The notes under the pieces were generated by a model. That model did no database searches, was not told the origin of the DNA, and saw only the letters and a program-made list of their open reading frames with translations. From Paenibacillus dokdonensis (GTDB taxonomy: Bacteria > Bacillota > Bacilli > Paenibacillales > Paenibacillaceae): DNA of 64,000 nt. The stretch is taken from assembly GCF_004916975.1 (NCBI RefSeq), contig NZ_STGQ01000001.1, positions 3,093,674 to 3,157,673 of the forward strand, written 5' to 3'. Below are positions 34,382-43,710 of this stretch, in pieces. A program made the translations under genes and the position numbers. How positions within the stretch are numbered: position 1 is the stretch's first letter; each line of letters opens with the position of its first letter.

Positions 34382-35893
34382 TTAATGCTGTGCAGCCAGC
34401 CGCATAATTTCTTCTTCCGAGGCGGCATCGCCATCCAGAATCCCGGTAAGGCGTCCTTCGGACATGACCATAATTCTGTCAGACATTCCGATCAGCTCAG
34501 GCATCTCAGAAGAGATCATGATAATGCTTTTGCCCTGCTTGGCAAGGTCTTTAATAATCGTGTAGATTTCAAATTTGGCGCCGACGTCAATACCGCGCGT
34601 CGGTTCGTCGAGCAGCAGAATTTCCGGCTCGGTCAGCAGCCATCTCGCGAGCAGCACCTTTTGCTGGTTGCCCCCGGAAAGGTTCATGATCAGGGTGTTA
34701 GATGTAGGCGTCTTGGTACGAAGCTTTTCGATCATTACATCCGCTTCTTTTCTCTTCTTTCTTCCATCCAGAAAAAACAATAATTTACGGTACCGGCTGA
34801 GATTTGCAATCGATGCATTCTCATGCACGGGCAGCACGGGGATAATCCCTGTAGCTCGACGTTCCTCGGTTAAAAGCGCCATACCGTGCTTAATGGCATC
34901 TTCCGGCGTCTTAATTTTAACTTCTTTCCCGTGTATCTTGATATGACCGGTTGATAACCCCCGCAAACCAAATAGCGCTTCAATTAGCTCCGTACGCTGA
35001 GCACCCACAAGACCACCCACACCCAATATCTCACCTTTTCGGAGTTCAAATGAAATATCCTTAAAGGATTTAGGAAGGAGAGAAGTAATTCCTTTTACTT
35101 CAAGCAGAACATCACCGGGAACATTTTCTCGGTCCGGAAAGCGCTGCGTCAGGTCACGCCCCACCATTTTCGAAATAATCAAGTCCGTGGTCAGCTCGCT
35201 TGCGGGCCAGGATCCAATCTTCTGTCCATCGCGCATAATCGTTACTTCATCACAGATCTGTAAAATCTCTTCCATTTTATGCGAGATATAAATAATGGAC
35301 ACGCCGCGCTGCTTCAGATCCCGGATAATCCGGAACAAATGCTCCACCTCAACACTCGTCAGAGAAGAAGTAGGTTCGTCCATAATAATGATCTTCGATT
35401 GGAAGGATACCGCTTTGGCGATTTCAATGGACTGAACCTTGGAAACGGATAGTTTACCCACGATGGTTTCCGGCTCCAAGTCAATATCCAGCTGCTTGAA
35501 AAGATCCTCCGTATCCTTATGCATTTTCTTATGATCAATGAACTGGATCGGGCCCACACCTACGGTAGGAAAGCGTCCCAGCCAGATATTTTCCATAACA
35601 TTGCGGAACGGCACGGGATGCAGCTCCTGATGGATCATGGATATGCCATAATTCAGCGCATCCTTGGAATTTTGGATTTGAGCCTTCTGGCCATCCAGTA
35701 GTATCTCGCCCGCATCCGGTGAATAGATACCGTACAAACACTTCATCAATGTTGATTTACCGGCGCCATTTTCTCCCATTAAGGCATGGACCGTACCGGG
35801 TCTCACTTTGAGCGTAACATCATCAAGCGCTTTGACACCGGGAAATTCCTTGGAAATTCCATTCATCTCCAATATATACTCACTCTGAGCCAT
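34382..35893 (-). CDS. mglA: Galactose-type sugar ABC transporter, double ATP-binding protein
   Basis: 503 aa from the ATG at 35893. Two fused ABC domains: first Walker A GENGAGKST (about 37-45), signature-like LSVSKVQSIEIAKA, Walker B IIIMDEPTSSL; second domain with the family-typical degenerate loop GLVGAQRTEL, signature LSGGNQQKVLLARWL and LLLDEPTRGID. The first signature (VSKVQ) is the form seen in MglA. Energises sugar uptake with mglB and mglC. A hairpin at 35930-35955 separates it from mglB. Confidence 0.92.
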   Translation of the reverse strand: MAQSEYILEMNGISKEFPGVKALDDVTLKVRPGTVHALMGENGAGKSTLMKCLYGIYSPDAGEILLDGQKAQIQNSKDALNYGISMIHQELHPVPFRNVMENIWLGRFPTVGVGPIQFIDHKKMHKDTEDLFKQLDIDLEPETIVGKLSVSKVQSIEIAKAVSFQSKIIIMDEPTSSLTSVEVEHLFRIIRDLKQRGVSIIYISHKMEEILQICDEVTIMRDGQKIGSWPASELTTDLIISKMVGRDLTQRFPDRENVPGDVLLEVKGITSLLPKSFKDISFELRKGEILGVGGLVGAQRTELIEALFGLRGLSTGHIKIHGKEVKIKTPEDAIKHGMALLTEERRATGIIPVLPVHENASIANLSRYRKLLFFLDGRKKRKEADVMIEKLRTKTPTSNTLIMNLSGGNQQKVLLARWLLTEPEILLLDEPTRGIDVGAKFEIYTIIKDLAKQGKSIIMISSEMPELIGMSDRIMVMSEGRLTGILDGDAASEEEIMRLAAQH

Positions 35894-35929
35894 AGATTTC
35901 CGCTCCCTGCTCCTCATCCCCACCATGAG

Positions 35930-35955
35930 GGGAGACGGCTAACGCCGCCTCTCCC
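35930..35955 (-). promoter_or_regulatory. Intercistronic hairpin between mglB and mglA
   Basis: GGGAGA-(2-base bulge)-CGGC pairs with GCCG-TCTCCC around a GTTA loop on the minus strand. No T run follows. It lies 3' of a binding-protein gene, as do the hairpins at 5666 and 13257. Confidence 0.65.
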
Positions 35956-35990
35956 GGAAGGATGGTTATTAATGTTGACGCGTGATCTAT

Positions 35991-37043
35991 TTATTTGGCG
36001 TCGTTGATATTGTCCTTGGTGATTTTTTTATAAGGAATCCATACATATTGATTATCTGTGATATCGAATCCGATATTATCTTTGGATGGTGTTTCACCTT
36101 TCGCCAGAACGGTTGCGAGCGATACTGAAGCTTTACCTTGGTTGTTGGCGTCGTTCAGTACGGTTCCGAGAAGAGTTCCTTCCTGCAAAGCCTCAAGAGC
36201 CGGGGCTGTTGCATCTACGCCGACAACCGGCATCATTTTGTCACCTTTAAAGTAACCGGCAGCTTTCAGGGCTTCAATCGCGCCGAGTGCCATATCATCA
36301 TTGTTGGCCAATACGGCTTCGATCTTGTCGCCATGGGCACCAAGGAACGCAGCCATCTTCTCTTGACCTTTTACACGGTCCCACATCGCGGTATCTTCTT
36401 CTAATTTTTCCACTTTAATGCCGGCTTTCTCAATCGCTTCGATGGAGTACTTGGTACGAAGCTCGGCATCCTGGTGTCCAGGCTCGCCTTTCAGCATGAT
36501 GTACTGCAGCACGCCGTCTTTGTTCTTGTCTGCTTCCGGATGCGCTTTCCAGTAATCGGCAATGAGCTCACCGGACATGGTACCGGATTCTTCAGCCTTC
36601 GCGCCTACATAGTACACTTTATCCCATTTTTTCATATCTTCAGGCAGCGGTTCACGGTTCAGGAACACAACCGGAATTTTTGCGGCTTGTGCTTTGTCGA
36701 TAATCACGCCTGCAGCCGTACGGTCAACCGGATTAATCACCAGTGCATTGGATTTCTTCGAAATAAACAAGTCCACTTTATCGTTTTGTGTCGGCTGGGA
36801 GTTTTGGCTGTCTACGATGTCTACTTTCGCTTTTCCCTCTGCGTTGGTTTTGATGGAGTTGCGCACGCCTGTCATGAAGGTGTCGTCAAACTTATAAATG
36901 GCTACGCCAACGGATGGTTCCTTGCCGCTGTCCGAGCTTTTGCTGTCGCCGCCGCTTGCGCTTTTGTCGCTCCCATTAGAGCAGCCTGCCATGACAGTTC
37001 CGAGCAAAGCACCTGCCAGCAATACGGAAGTTATTTTTTTCAT
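35991..37043 (-). CDS. mglB: Galactose/glucose-binding lipoprotein
   Basis: 350 aa from the ATG at 37043, with AGGAGGT 10 bases upstream; a reading from 37103 begins in the cre box and is rejected. Lipoprotein Cys21 in VMAGCSNG. The periplasmic-binding fold carries the calcium loop DKNKDGVLQ followed by MLKGEPGH, a hallmark of the glucose/galactose-binding protein, and VGVDATAPALEA near the ligand site. Delivers sugar to MglC. The upstream cre match suggests CcpA control. Confidence 0.92.
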   Translation of the reverse strand: MKKITSVLLAGALLGTVMAGCSNGSDKSASGGDSKSSDSGKEPSVGVAIYKFDDTFMTGVRNSIKTNAEGKAKVDIVDSQNSQPTQNDKVDLFISKKSNALVINPVDRTAAGVIIDKAQAAKIPVVFLNREPLPEDMKKWDKVYYVGAKAEESGTMSGELIADYWKAHPEADKNKDGVLQYIMLKGEPGHQDAELRTKYSIEAIEKAGIKVEKLEEDTAMWDRVKGQEKMAAFLGAHGDKIEAVLANNDDMALGAIEALKAAGYFKGDKMMPVVGVDATAPALEALQEGTLLGTVLNDANNQGKASVSLATVLAKGETPSKDNIGFDITDNQYVWIPYKKITKDNINDAK

Positions 37044-37088
37044 CGTAATAGTGACCTCCTGATTATCTACTGTTTTATCGCATCCCCT

Positions 37089-37103
37089 TGGATACGTTTT
37101 CAT
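37089..37103 (-). promoter_or_regulatory. cre (catabolite repression) site upstream of mglB
   Basis: On the minus strand ATGAAAACGTATCCA matches the published Bacillus consensus WTGNAANCGNWNNCW at every defined position. It lies 46 to 60 bases before the mglB start, a fitting place for CcpA repression. Confidence 0.7.
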
Positions 37104-37187
37104 TATGCTGGATCGAACGCCAGATTCGAATATAAAATTCTCACATGTTCTATGAAAATTCTCATGCCTTGAAAATACGCATAAACA

Positions 37188-38171
37188 TTATTTTACGAAT
37201 GGGAACAGCAGCTTCTGGTTATCGGGCCGCAGCATGTTGTCAAGATCGATCAGCCTGGATTTCGTATCCTCCCGCTCTTTGACTTCAATGCCCTCCATCA
37301 CCTGAACGGCATACTGAACCGCGAGGTATCCATTGTTAAAAGGGTTCTGGATGACCGTCCCCTGCACGATCCCCTCCTGCAGCAGCTCCATTACCTTGGC
37401 CGGACTGTCGAACGTAATGATTTTGACCTTCCCACCGAAGCCCAGCTCTTGAATTTCCTCCGCCGTGCCGATGGAAGCCACCTCGTTTAACGCGACAATT
37501 CCACTTATATCGGGATGCTCCTTCATCATTTTTCGCGTCAGCTGCCTGGCAATCTGTTCATCCGATTCGCAGTATTCAATATCCACGACCTCCACACCGG
37601 GGAAACGGGCAACGTAATCCATGAAGCCTTCTTCGCGCTCATCCGCGTTTTTGGCCCCTCTGACAAAATTCATGACGCCTATCCGGCTTTCGGGTCCGGT
37701 TAACTTGATCAGACGCTCAGCCGCCTTTTGCCCCGCTTCGTAATTGTTCGTGCCCACGAATGTTGTGATCCGAGCCGAAGCCACCTCCGAGTCCATGGAG
37801 ATCACAGGAATTTTATAGTAAGCCGCCCGGTCCGTCACTTGGGCCAGCCTCATGTAATCACTTGCGGATAAGATGATGGCATCAGCATTGTTCTTGATCG
37901 ATTCATCGACCAGTCGGATCTGTTCATCTATATCGCTTTCGTTCTGGGGCGCCTTGAAGGTCAGGTTGACGTTGTATTCCTTGGCAGCGACTTCGGCCCC
38001 CATTTTCACCGTTTTCCAAAAATCGCCGTGATTCATTTTAACGATCATGTCCACGTTTTTCGGTTTCTCCAGCACATGAAGGTTCGGGGCAGCTCCGCCG
38101 CAGGATGCCAGCAATACCGTCCACGCGAGCATAAAATAAACTCTCATTCGTACAGCCCGGGTCCTTGTCAT
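37188..38171 (-). CDS. Sugar-binding lipoprotein, probable sensor partner of the histidine kinase
   Basis: 327 aa, LacI/RbsB-like periplasmic-binding fold. Lipoprotein signal with Cys24 in LLASCGG. Seen: VKMNHGDFWKTVKMGAEVAA, DEQIRLVDESIKNNADAIILSAS, DSEVASARITTFVGTNNYEAG and FNNGYLAVQYAVQV. Its ATG overlaps the histidine kinase stop by four bases (ATGA), so it is coupled to the two-component genes rather than to mglB, which has its own cre region. This matches the known XylFII-LytS-YesN layout, in which an extra binding protein feeds the sensor. Ligand inferred to be galactose or glucose. Confidence 0.87.
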   Translation of the reverse strand: MTRTRAVRMRVYFMLAWTVLLASCGGAAPNLHVLEKPKNVDMIVKMNHGDFWKTVKMGAEVAAKEYNVNLTFKAPQNESDIDEQIRLVDESIKNNADAIILSASDYMRLAQVTDRAAYYKIPVISMDSEVASARITTFVGTNNYEAGQKAAERLIKLTGPESRIGVMNFVRGAKNADEREEGFMDYVARFPGVEVVDIEYCESDEQIARQLTRKMMKEHPDISGIVALNEVASIGTAEEIQELGFGGKVKIITFDSPAKVMELLQEGIVQGTVIQNPFNNGYLAVQYAVQVMEGIEVKEREDTKSRLIDLDNMLRPDNQKLLFPFVK

Positions 38172-39967
38172 GCCATCCCTCTTTCCTGCTGCTCGTCCTC
38201 GTACTTCTCAACGGGCAGTGTAATGGTGACAGTGGTGCCTTCCTCCAGTTCGCTTTCAAAGCTAAGACCATAATGTTTGCCGTAATACAGGCGGATCCGT
38301 TCATTGACGTTTTTGACTCCTACGCCGGAACCCCCGCTGCGGTTACCCCCGATCAGAATCTGGTCCATCACTTGTCGTGTCATGCCTAGTCCATCATCGG
38401 AAACCTTGATCACCAGACGTTCCTCCTGAATGGAAGCGGAAATGCGGATAAGACCTTCATCAGACATTTTTTCGATGCCATGATAGATGGCATTTTCTAC
38501 GATGGGTTGGAGAATCAGCTTCAGTGTCCTGCAAGTTAAGGCCAAATCCTCGCATTCAATGGCATAGTTAAATTTATTTTTGAAACGTATTTTCTGGATA
38601 ATCAAATAATGACGTACATGCTCCAGTTCTTCCTCCAGAGTAATGATGTTCTTGCCTTTACTCAGACTGATCCGGAAGAATCTCGAGAGCGAGGTGATCG
38701 TCGCAACGATCTCTTCCTTTTTTCCTTTTTCCGCCAGGCGTATGACTGAATTCAAAGTATTGTAGAGAAAGTGCGGGTTAATTTGGGATTGCAGAACATC
38801 CAGCTCACTCTTGCGCTTTGCTTCCTGCTCATGAATATTCTGATCCATCAGCTGACGAATACGGTGCAGCATAAAGTTAAACCGCTTGGAAAGCTGTACA
38901 ACCTCATGTGCGCCACTGACATGAATCGGCGTATTGAAATCACCCTGCCCGACACTCTGCACCGATTTTTCCAGTCTTCGGAGCGGTTGTGAAATTTTCG
39001 CGGAAACGAACATGGCCAGCACGACAACGGCTGCGCATACGACCAGCAGAAACCAGAATACGAACTGATTCAAATCCTTTTTGGTCGTCACAATTTCATC
39101 CGGATAAGCTACCCCGACGATTTTCCACTTGATCGGTTCCACCGTTCGAATCGTGATGTACCTCGGCTCACCCGTCGATTTGTCTATGTAACTGCCAAAA
39201 GCATATTCAAAAACGGGCTCCAGATTCTCGTACTTCAGACCGGCGTAGATCAGCTGCTGCTGCGGATGGTACACGATATTGCCCAGGTCATCGATGATAT
39301 ATGCATATCCCCTCTTCCCAAGGCTGACCTTGCGACTGAGCTCATCGATCGTCCGGAAATTGACATCCACGAGCAATATGCCTTCTTTACTGATGCCATG
39401 ATCCTTATATTTAATCACTCTGCTGAGCGAAACGACCCATTTATATTGACCTTTGTATAAATTTTGGATATGCGGAGCCGAAAAAGAGAGCTTTTGCGGC
39501 TGCTCATGGGCGGATTCGAACCAGCTCTGTTCCTCCAGCATCGTATTCTTGCGCATTTCCAGATCAGGGTTGTCCAAGACGAGCTTGCCCCCTGGCGTGA
39601 AAAGCCCCACGGATACCAGATCCTCGCGGGTATGCAGCAAAGTCGACAGCTGCTCCCTCAGCACCGGGCTTGAAATATCCGGGGTATCGTTGATTTGTTC
39701 CTCCACAACTTCATAGATATCCTGCATGCCTTTTACATACAGCTCCAAATGATAGTTAACCTGCTCGATAATTTGCTGGATGTTCAAATAGGCATTTTCC
39801 TCAGCTGTCTTGGTGAATTTGTTATACAGCATGAAGCTGACCGCAACGACGACCAAAATCGTCATGAGCGTGAACGACACGGTAATGATCGTTTGAATGC
39901 TGCGCAGCCTGAAGGACTCCCGGATCCGCGGCAATTTCATTGCATTCCGTTTATGTTGGATTTTCAA
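38168..39967 (-). CDS. LytS/YesM-type sensor histidine kinase
   Basis: About 599 aa if started at the TTG at 39967 (GGAGGTG upstream, inside the preceding gene's end); an ATG at 39940 is the alternative. Layout: span near 24-48, extracellular Cache-like domain about 60-290 (YAYIIDDLGNIVYHPQ), span near 302-324, HAMP, His_kinase domain with QINPHFLYNTLNSVIRL (phospho-His near residue 399), then HATPase with IVENAIYHGIEKM and SDDGLGMT. Signals to the AraC-type regulator encoded just upstream. Confidence 0.92.
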   Translation of the reverse strand: MKIQHKRNAMKLPRIRESFRLRSIQTIITVSFTLMTILVVVAVSFMLYNKFTKTAEENAYLNIQQIIEQVNYHLELYVKGMQDIYEVVEEQINDTPDISSPVLREQLSTLLHTREDLVSVGLFTPGGKLVLDNPDLEMRKNTMLEEQSWFESAHEQPQKLSFSAPHIQNLYKGQYKWVVSLSRVIKYKDHGISKEGILLVDVNFRTIDELSRKVSLGKRGYAYIIDDLGNIVYHPQQQLIYAGLKYENLEPVFEYAFGSYIDKSTGEPRYITIRTVEPIKWKIVGVAYPDEIVTTKKDLNQFVFWFLLVVCAAVVVLAMFVSAKISQPLRRLEKSVQSVGQGDFNTPIHVSGAHEVVQLSKRFNFMLHRIRQLMDQNIHEQEAKRKSELDVLQSQINPHFLYNTLNSVIRLAEKGKKEEIVATITSLSRFFRISLSKGKNIITLEEELEHVRHYLIIQKIRFKNKFNYAIECEDLALTCRTLKLILQPIVENAIYHGIEKMSDEGLIRISASIQEERLVIKVSDDGLGMTRQVMDQILIGGNRSGGSGVGVKNVNERIRLYYGKHYGLSFESELEEGTTVTITLPVEKYEDEQQERGMA

Positions 39968-39972
39968 ATCGG

Positions 39973-41631
39973 TTACGCACCTCCGGCGCCGTTTCGGTAT
40001 TCTTTCGGTGAGATGCCAAATTTCTTGCGGAAGCAAAAGCTAAAATAATTCGGATCGGAAAATCCGACAGCTTCAGCGATTTCAAATGTTTTCTGATCGG
40101 TTGATCGGAGGGACTCCTTCGCCGCTTCCATACGGATATGCATCAGATAATTGACGAAGGTCATTTTCACTTCTTTCTTGAAAATGCTGCTAAAATAGCC
40201 GGTACTGATATGCAGATGTTTGCACACCTTATTAATGGATATGTCACTATCCTGGTAATGAAGCCGGATGTATTCCTTGGCGTTTTCAACCAGCTGGTTA
40301 TACCCCGTCTGCCGTCCCTGTGCTATGGAGATCATCAGCTTCAGACATATCGCACCCATCCATTGTCTAACCTCCTGAAGGTTGTTATATTTGTAAATTT
40401 CCGCAAATGGATACGTTCCTGCCCCAAACAACTCCTCCATTTCCACACTGAATTCTTTCGCGATTTTCATGACACATGTGAGAATTTCCATCAAGTACAC
40501 CTGACATTCCTGTACAGATAGCTGCGTCATATGCAGACCGGTGAACAGATTCGCAAGTATTTCATCCAGTTCTTCCTGGGTGCCCACCTTGATACAGCGG
40601 ATCAAGGACTGTTCTTTCATTTCGTCAAAACTCAGCGACTCATAATGTTCCGACTCGACATCCCCGATCCAGATGACACGGTCATTGCCCAGAATCAGAC
40701 GATAATCGAGCGCCTGCATCGCTTTTTGATAAGATTGATGAATCTCTCCAGGCCACACACAGACCGTACCTGCACCGGCAGTGAGCGTAAGCTTCAGATA
40801 CTTGTGCACGTTCATGCGTATTTCTTCGAGGACGGCAAGGGTTCTTTGAGCCGCCGAGCTCTGCTCCTGTTCCGGGAGAGCGGATAGCAATACGCAGTCT
40901 TCCAAATGGATAAACACTTTAAAACCCTCTATCCGCTGGCATATTTCCTCCGCAATATTCAGAACGGCGAACAGCTGGAGATAGCGATCCTCAGAATATT
41001 TTAATGAGCCGGATGGAAAAGTTTTCACGTTATCCTTCTGCAATTCCAGATGGTTATGGACATAATCAATCCGGATAACTGAAGCCATAAAGCTGTGACC
41101 GGCGAGCTCCATTCCATAGCTGCTGCCCTTTTCGCGTATCTCTTCGGATGACATACGCCGTGATACCAGCTGAGACAAAAAAAGCTCCCTGAGCACAGGA
41201 ATGCTTTTGCGGTAATGATCCATCAGCACTTGGACATTTTCTTTTTCAGACATTTCGGCATCCATTTGCTGCTTGACCTTAAGTACGACCTCAATTAGCT
41301 CCTGTGATGAGAACGGCTTGAGCACATATTCATCAATTTGCAGTTTAATGGCTTTTTGCGCGTATTCAAATTCATCGAATCCAGTTAAAATAATAATCTT
41401 CGTTGTTGGATAATGTTCCCGGATCCAGCCAGCCAACTGCAGGCCATCCATAAAAGGCATTTGGATATCGGTCACAACCACATCGGGAATATGCTTGTCG
41501 ATGAGCTCTGCTGCTTCTCTTCCGTTCTCGGCGGTATCCACAACCTGGAAGCCATAGCTTACCCAATCGATCTCTTCTACGAGTCCATCTCTTACATCTT
41601 CCTCATCTTCCACCAGTAACAGCTTGTACAT
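39973..41631 (-). CDS. YesN-type response regulator, REC plus AraC DNA-binding domain
   Basis: 552 aa from the ATG at 41631 (a start three codons earlier is possible). The receiver domain starts YKLLLVEDEEDVRDGL, with phospho-acceptor Asp near 55 in VVTDIQMPFMDG and Lys in YVLKPFSSQE. A middle region of about 300 residues is followed by a C-terminal AraC domain with two helix-turn-helices (ISINKVCKHLHISTGYFS and FEIAEAVGFSDPNYFSFCF). First gene of the regulator-kinase-sensor-transporter series; target is likely mglBAC. Confidence 0.92.
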   Translation of the reverse strand: MYKLLLVEDEEDVRDGLVEEIDWVSYGFQVVDTAENGREAAELIDKHIPDVVVTDIQMPFMDGLQLAGWIREHYPTTKIIILTGFDEFEYAQKAIKLQIDEYVLKPFSSQELIEVVLKVKQQMDAEMSEKENVQVLMDHYRKSIPVLRELFLSQLVSRRMSSEEIREKGSSYGMELAGHSFMASVIRIDYVHNHLELQKDNVKTFPSGSLKYSEDRYLQLFAVLNIAEEICQRIEGFKVFIHLEDCVLLSALPEQEQSSAAQRTLAVLEEIRMNVHKYLKLTLTAGAGTVCVWPGEIHQSYQKAMQALDYRLILGNDRVIWIGDVESEHYESLSFDEMKEQSLIRCIKVGTQEELDEILANLFTGLHMTQLSVQECQVYLMEILTCVMKIAKEFSVEMEELFGAGTYPFAEIYKYNNLQEVRQWMGAICLKLMISIAQGRQTGYNQLVENAKEYIRLHYQDSDISINKVCKHLHISTGYFSSIFKKEVKMTFVNYLMHIRMEAAKESLRSTDQKTFEIAEAVGFSDPNYFSFCFRKKFGISPKEYRNGAGGA

Positions 41632-41804
41632 CGTTTTCATCCATCCCTTTGGCATTCTATGTTTTCGTGAGGATTTGAAATAAATCCCGGGACTTGCATA
41701 TGATGCATCCTGTAAACGCTTACTCATTTTTACTAAGGTATTCTATATCAAGCGATGGGACATTGTAAATAAAAATCCACACCTGCAGGCTCGGTTTTAT
41801 ATAC

Positions 41805-41834
41805 AAAAAGCCCGCCCCTTAAAAAGGGACGGGC
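41805..41834 (-). terminator. Terminator of the purT-GNAT unit
   Basis: GCCCGTCCCTT and AAGGGGCGGGC (one wobble) around a short loop, then TTTTT on the minus strand. Confidence 0.88.
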
Positions 41835-41857
41835 ATATCATCATCAAGCATCAAGGA

Positions 41858-42319
41858 TTACTTCAGTTTTCTTACAAACTGGTATCCAATTTTCTCAAAA
41901 CCGATATGTTCATAGAAAGCATGGGCCGGTGCCCGCTCTACACGGTTACCGCTAGTAAGAAACAGGATTTGGCTTCCCTGATTCTGACTCCATTCTTCGG
42001 CGTTGCGGATCAGTCTTTTGCCAATACCTTGCCCGCGGTGATTCTGTGATACGATCAGAGCGGAAACCTGAGTTGCAGTCTCGCTTTTCGCGTAAGATTT
42101 CACCTGATTGAGAGCAATCATGCCTACAACTTTTCCATCGAGCTCAGCAACCATGGTGCAAAGCTTGGGATTGTTCTCGGATGCCTGAATACGTTCACGC
42201 ATGACATTAATCGTGGTCGGATAATTCAGTTCCCGCATCAGGGCTGTTACCGCTTCAAGATCACACTCACAGTCGGATTTACGAATCTGCAGAGCAGGAG
42301 CCAAAATGTTACTGTTCAT
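41858..42319 (-). CDS. GNAT family N-acetyltransferase
   Basis: 153 aa from the ATG at 42319, with GGAGG 9 bases upstream inside the purT 3' end. Single GNAT domain: [14 protein letters not shown], then [20 protein letters not shown] (acetyl-CoA loop) and [16 protein letters not shown]. Overlaps purT by 11 bases, so it is co-translated with it. Substrate unknown. Confidence 0.9.
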   Translation of the reverse strand: MNSNILAPALQIRKSDCECDLEAVTALMRELNYPTTINVMRERIQASENNPKLCTMVAELDGKVVGMIALNQVKSYAKSETATQVSALIVSQNHRGQGIGKRLIRNAEEWSQNQGSQILFLTSGNRVERAPAHAFYEHIGFEKIGYQFVRKLK

Positions 42320-43502
42320 GATCATATTCCTCCACTTTTAAAAGACTGGCGGCTTGTTTAGCCGTATTCCGAGCTTTTTGAAGATCCGTATCAGCGCTTA
42401 AGGCGACAGCCATTCTCCGGCCACTCCTTGCTTCAGGTTTGCCAAAAACACGAACCTGGGTCCGGGGCAGGCTGAGCGCATCCTCCACACCACCAACAGC
42501 AAAATTCATACTTGCGTTCTCCGCTTTCAACGTTGCCGAAGCACCCGGCATCAGCAGCTCAACGGAAGGGATCGGAAGACCGAGAATTGCTCTGACATGC
42601 AGGGCAAATTCGGATAAATCCTGGGTGATCAATGTCACCATCCCAGTGTCATGCGGACGGGGCGATACTTCACTGAATATGATTCCTTCTTTGGTAACAA
42701 ACAGTTCTACTCCGAAAATGCCATATCCCCCGAGTTCATCCGTGATGGCTTTCGCAATGGACTCCGCTTCCTTCAGTTGATCCTCGCTCATCACATGAGG
42801 CTGCCAGGATTCAACATAATCGCCATCTTTCTGAATATGACCAATCGACTTACAAAAAATGGTTCCGCTTACAGATCGTACCGTAAGCAGCGTGATTTCA
42901 CTTTCAAATGAAACAAAGGCTTCAACGATGACACGAGTGCTTTTTGCACGTCCGCCTTCAATCGCCGTATTCCAGCAGGCTTCCGCTTCATCCTCTGTAT
43001 GGCATACGCTTTGCCCTTTACCGGAAGAACTCATAATAGGCTTGATCACACAAGGTGTTCCAAGTGCGACAACAGCTTCCTTTAACTCTTCCAAGCTATC
43101 GGCAAATCGGTATCCTGCCGTTGGAAGACCCAGATTCTCGGCCGCCAACCGGCGAATTCCTTCGCGATCCATCGTCAGACGCGCGGCTCTGGCCGTCGGA
43201 ACGACATGAAATCCTTCTTCTTCAAGTTCAAGCAAAGCATGTGTAGCAATAGCCTCAATTTCCGGTACAATTACATCCGGTTTTTCCTGATGAATAATCC
43301 GTTTCAGGGAATCGGCATCGAGCATATCAATCACATGGGACCGGTGCGCAACCTGCATGGCAGGTGCATTAGCATAGCGGTCCACGGCTATGGTCTCCAC
43401 GCCCAGTCGCTGGGCTTCGAGCACCACTTCTTTTCCCAATTCTCCGCTGCCTAGCAGCAGCATCTTCTTGGCATGTGCAGAAAAAGGAGCACCCCACACC
43501 AC
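42309..43502 (-). CDS. purT: Formate-dependent phosphoribosylglycinamide formyltransferase 2
   Basis: 397 aa from the GTG at 43502, with AGGGGGG 9 bases upstream; a reading from 43535 would contain that site. ATP-grasp enzyme that formylates GAR with formate and ATP in purine synthesis. Seen: [20 protein letters not shown] at the start, [31 protein letters not shown], and [14 protein letters not shown]. It stands alone, outside a pur operon, with two direct repeats at its leader. Confidence 0.95.
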   Translation of the reverse strand: MVWGAPFSAHAKKMLLLGSGELGKEVVLEAQRLGVETIAVDRYANAPAMQVAHRSHVIDMLDADSLKRIIHQEKPDVIVPEIEAIATHALLELEEEGFHVVPTARAARLTMDREGIRRLAAENLGLPTAGYRFADSLEELKEAVVALGTPCVIKPIMSSSGKGQSVCHTEDEAEACWNTAIEGGRAKSTRVIVEAFVSFESEITLLTVRSVSGTIFCKSIGHIQKDGDYVESWQPHVMSEDQLKEAESIAKAITDELGGYGIFGVELFVTKEGIIFSEVSPRPHDTGMVTLITQDLSEFALHVRAILGLPIPSVELLMPGASATLKAENASMNFAVGGVEDALSLPRTQVRVFGKPEARSGRRMAVALSADTDLQKARNTAKQAASLLKVEEYDHEQ

Positions 43503-43523
43503 TTCCCAATTCCCCCCTAGTCT

Positions 43524-43546
43524 TGTATACCACATCTGTATACCAC
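43524..43546 (-). repeat. Two direct repeats TGTATACCAC in the purT leader
   Basis: The decamer occurs at 43524-43533 and 43537-43546, 13 bases apart, each holding the palindrome GTATAC. They lie just upstream of the purT ribosome site and could be regulator sites or a local duplication. Confidence 0.5.
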
Positions 43547-43710
43547 ACTAACTATTTTCAGGGTTTAAGAGAAAGAATGCAAGAGTGCTCCGACATTTTC
43601 CTGTAAAGTTCACAAACTCTCCTCATTTTTAGGCCTTTCGGCTGTCGATATTTAGGGAAAGTTCAATGATTTTACAGAAATTTATTGTGATATCTTCCAA
43701 ACCGTATGAA

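Noticed and set aside
35894..35926. mglA start at 35926
   Set aside because: That start lies next to the intercistronic hairpin without a good ribosome site; the ATG at 35893 begins the family-typical N-terminus.
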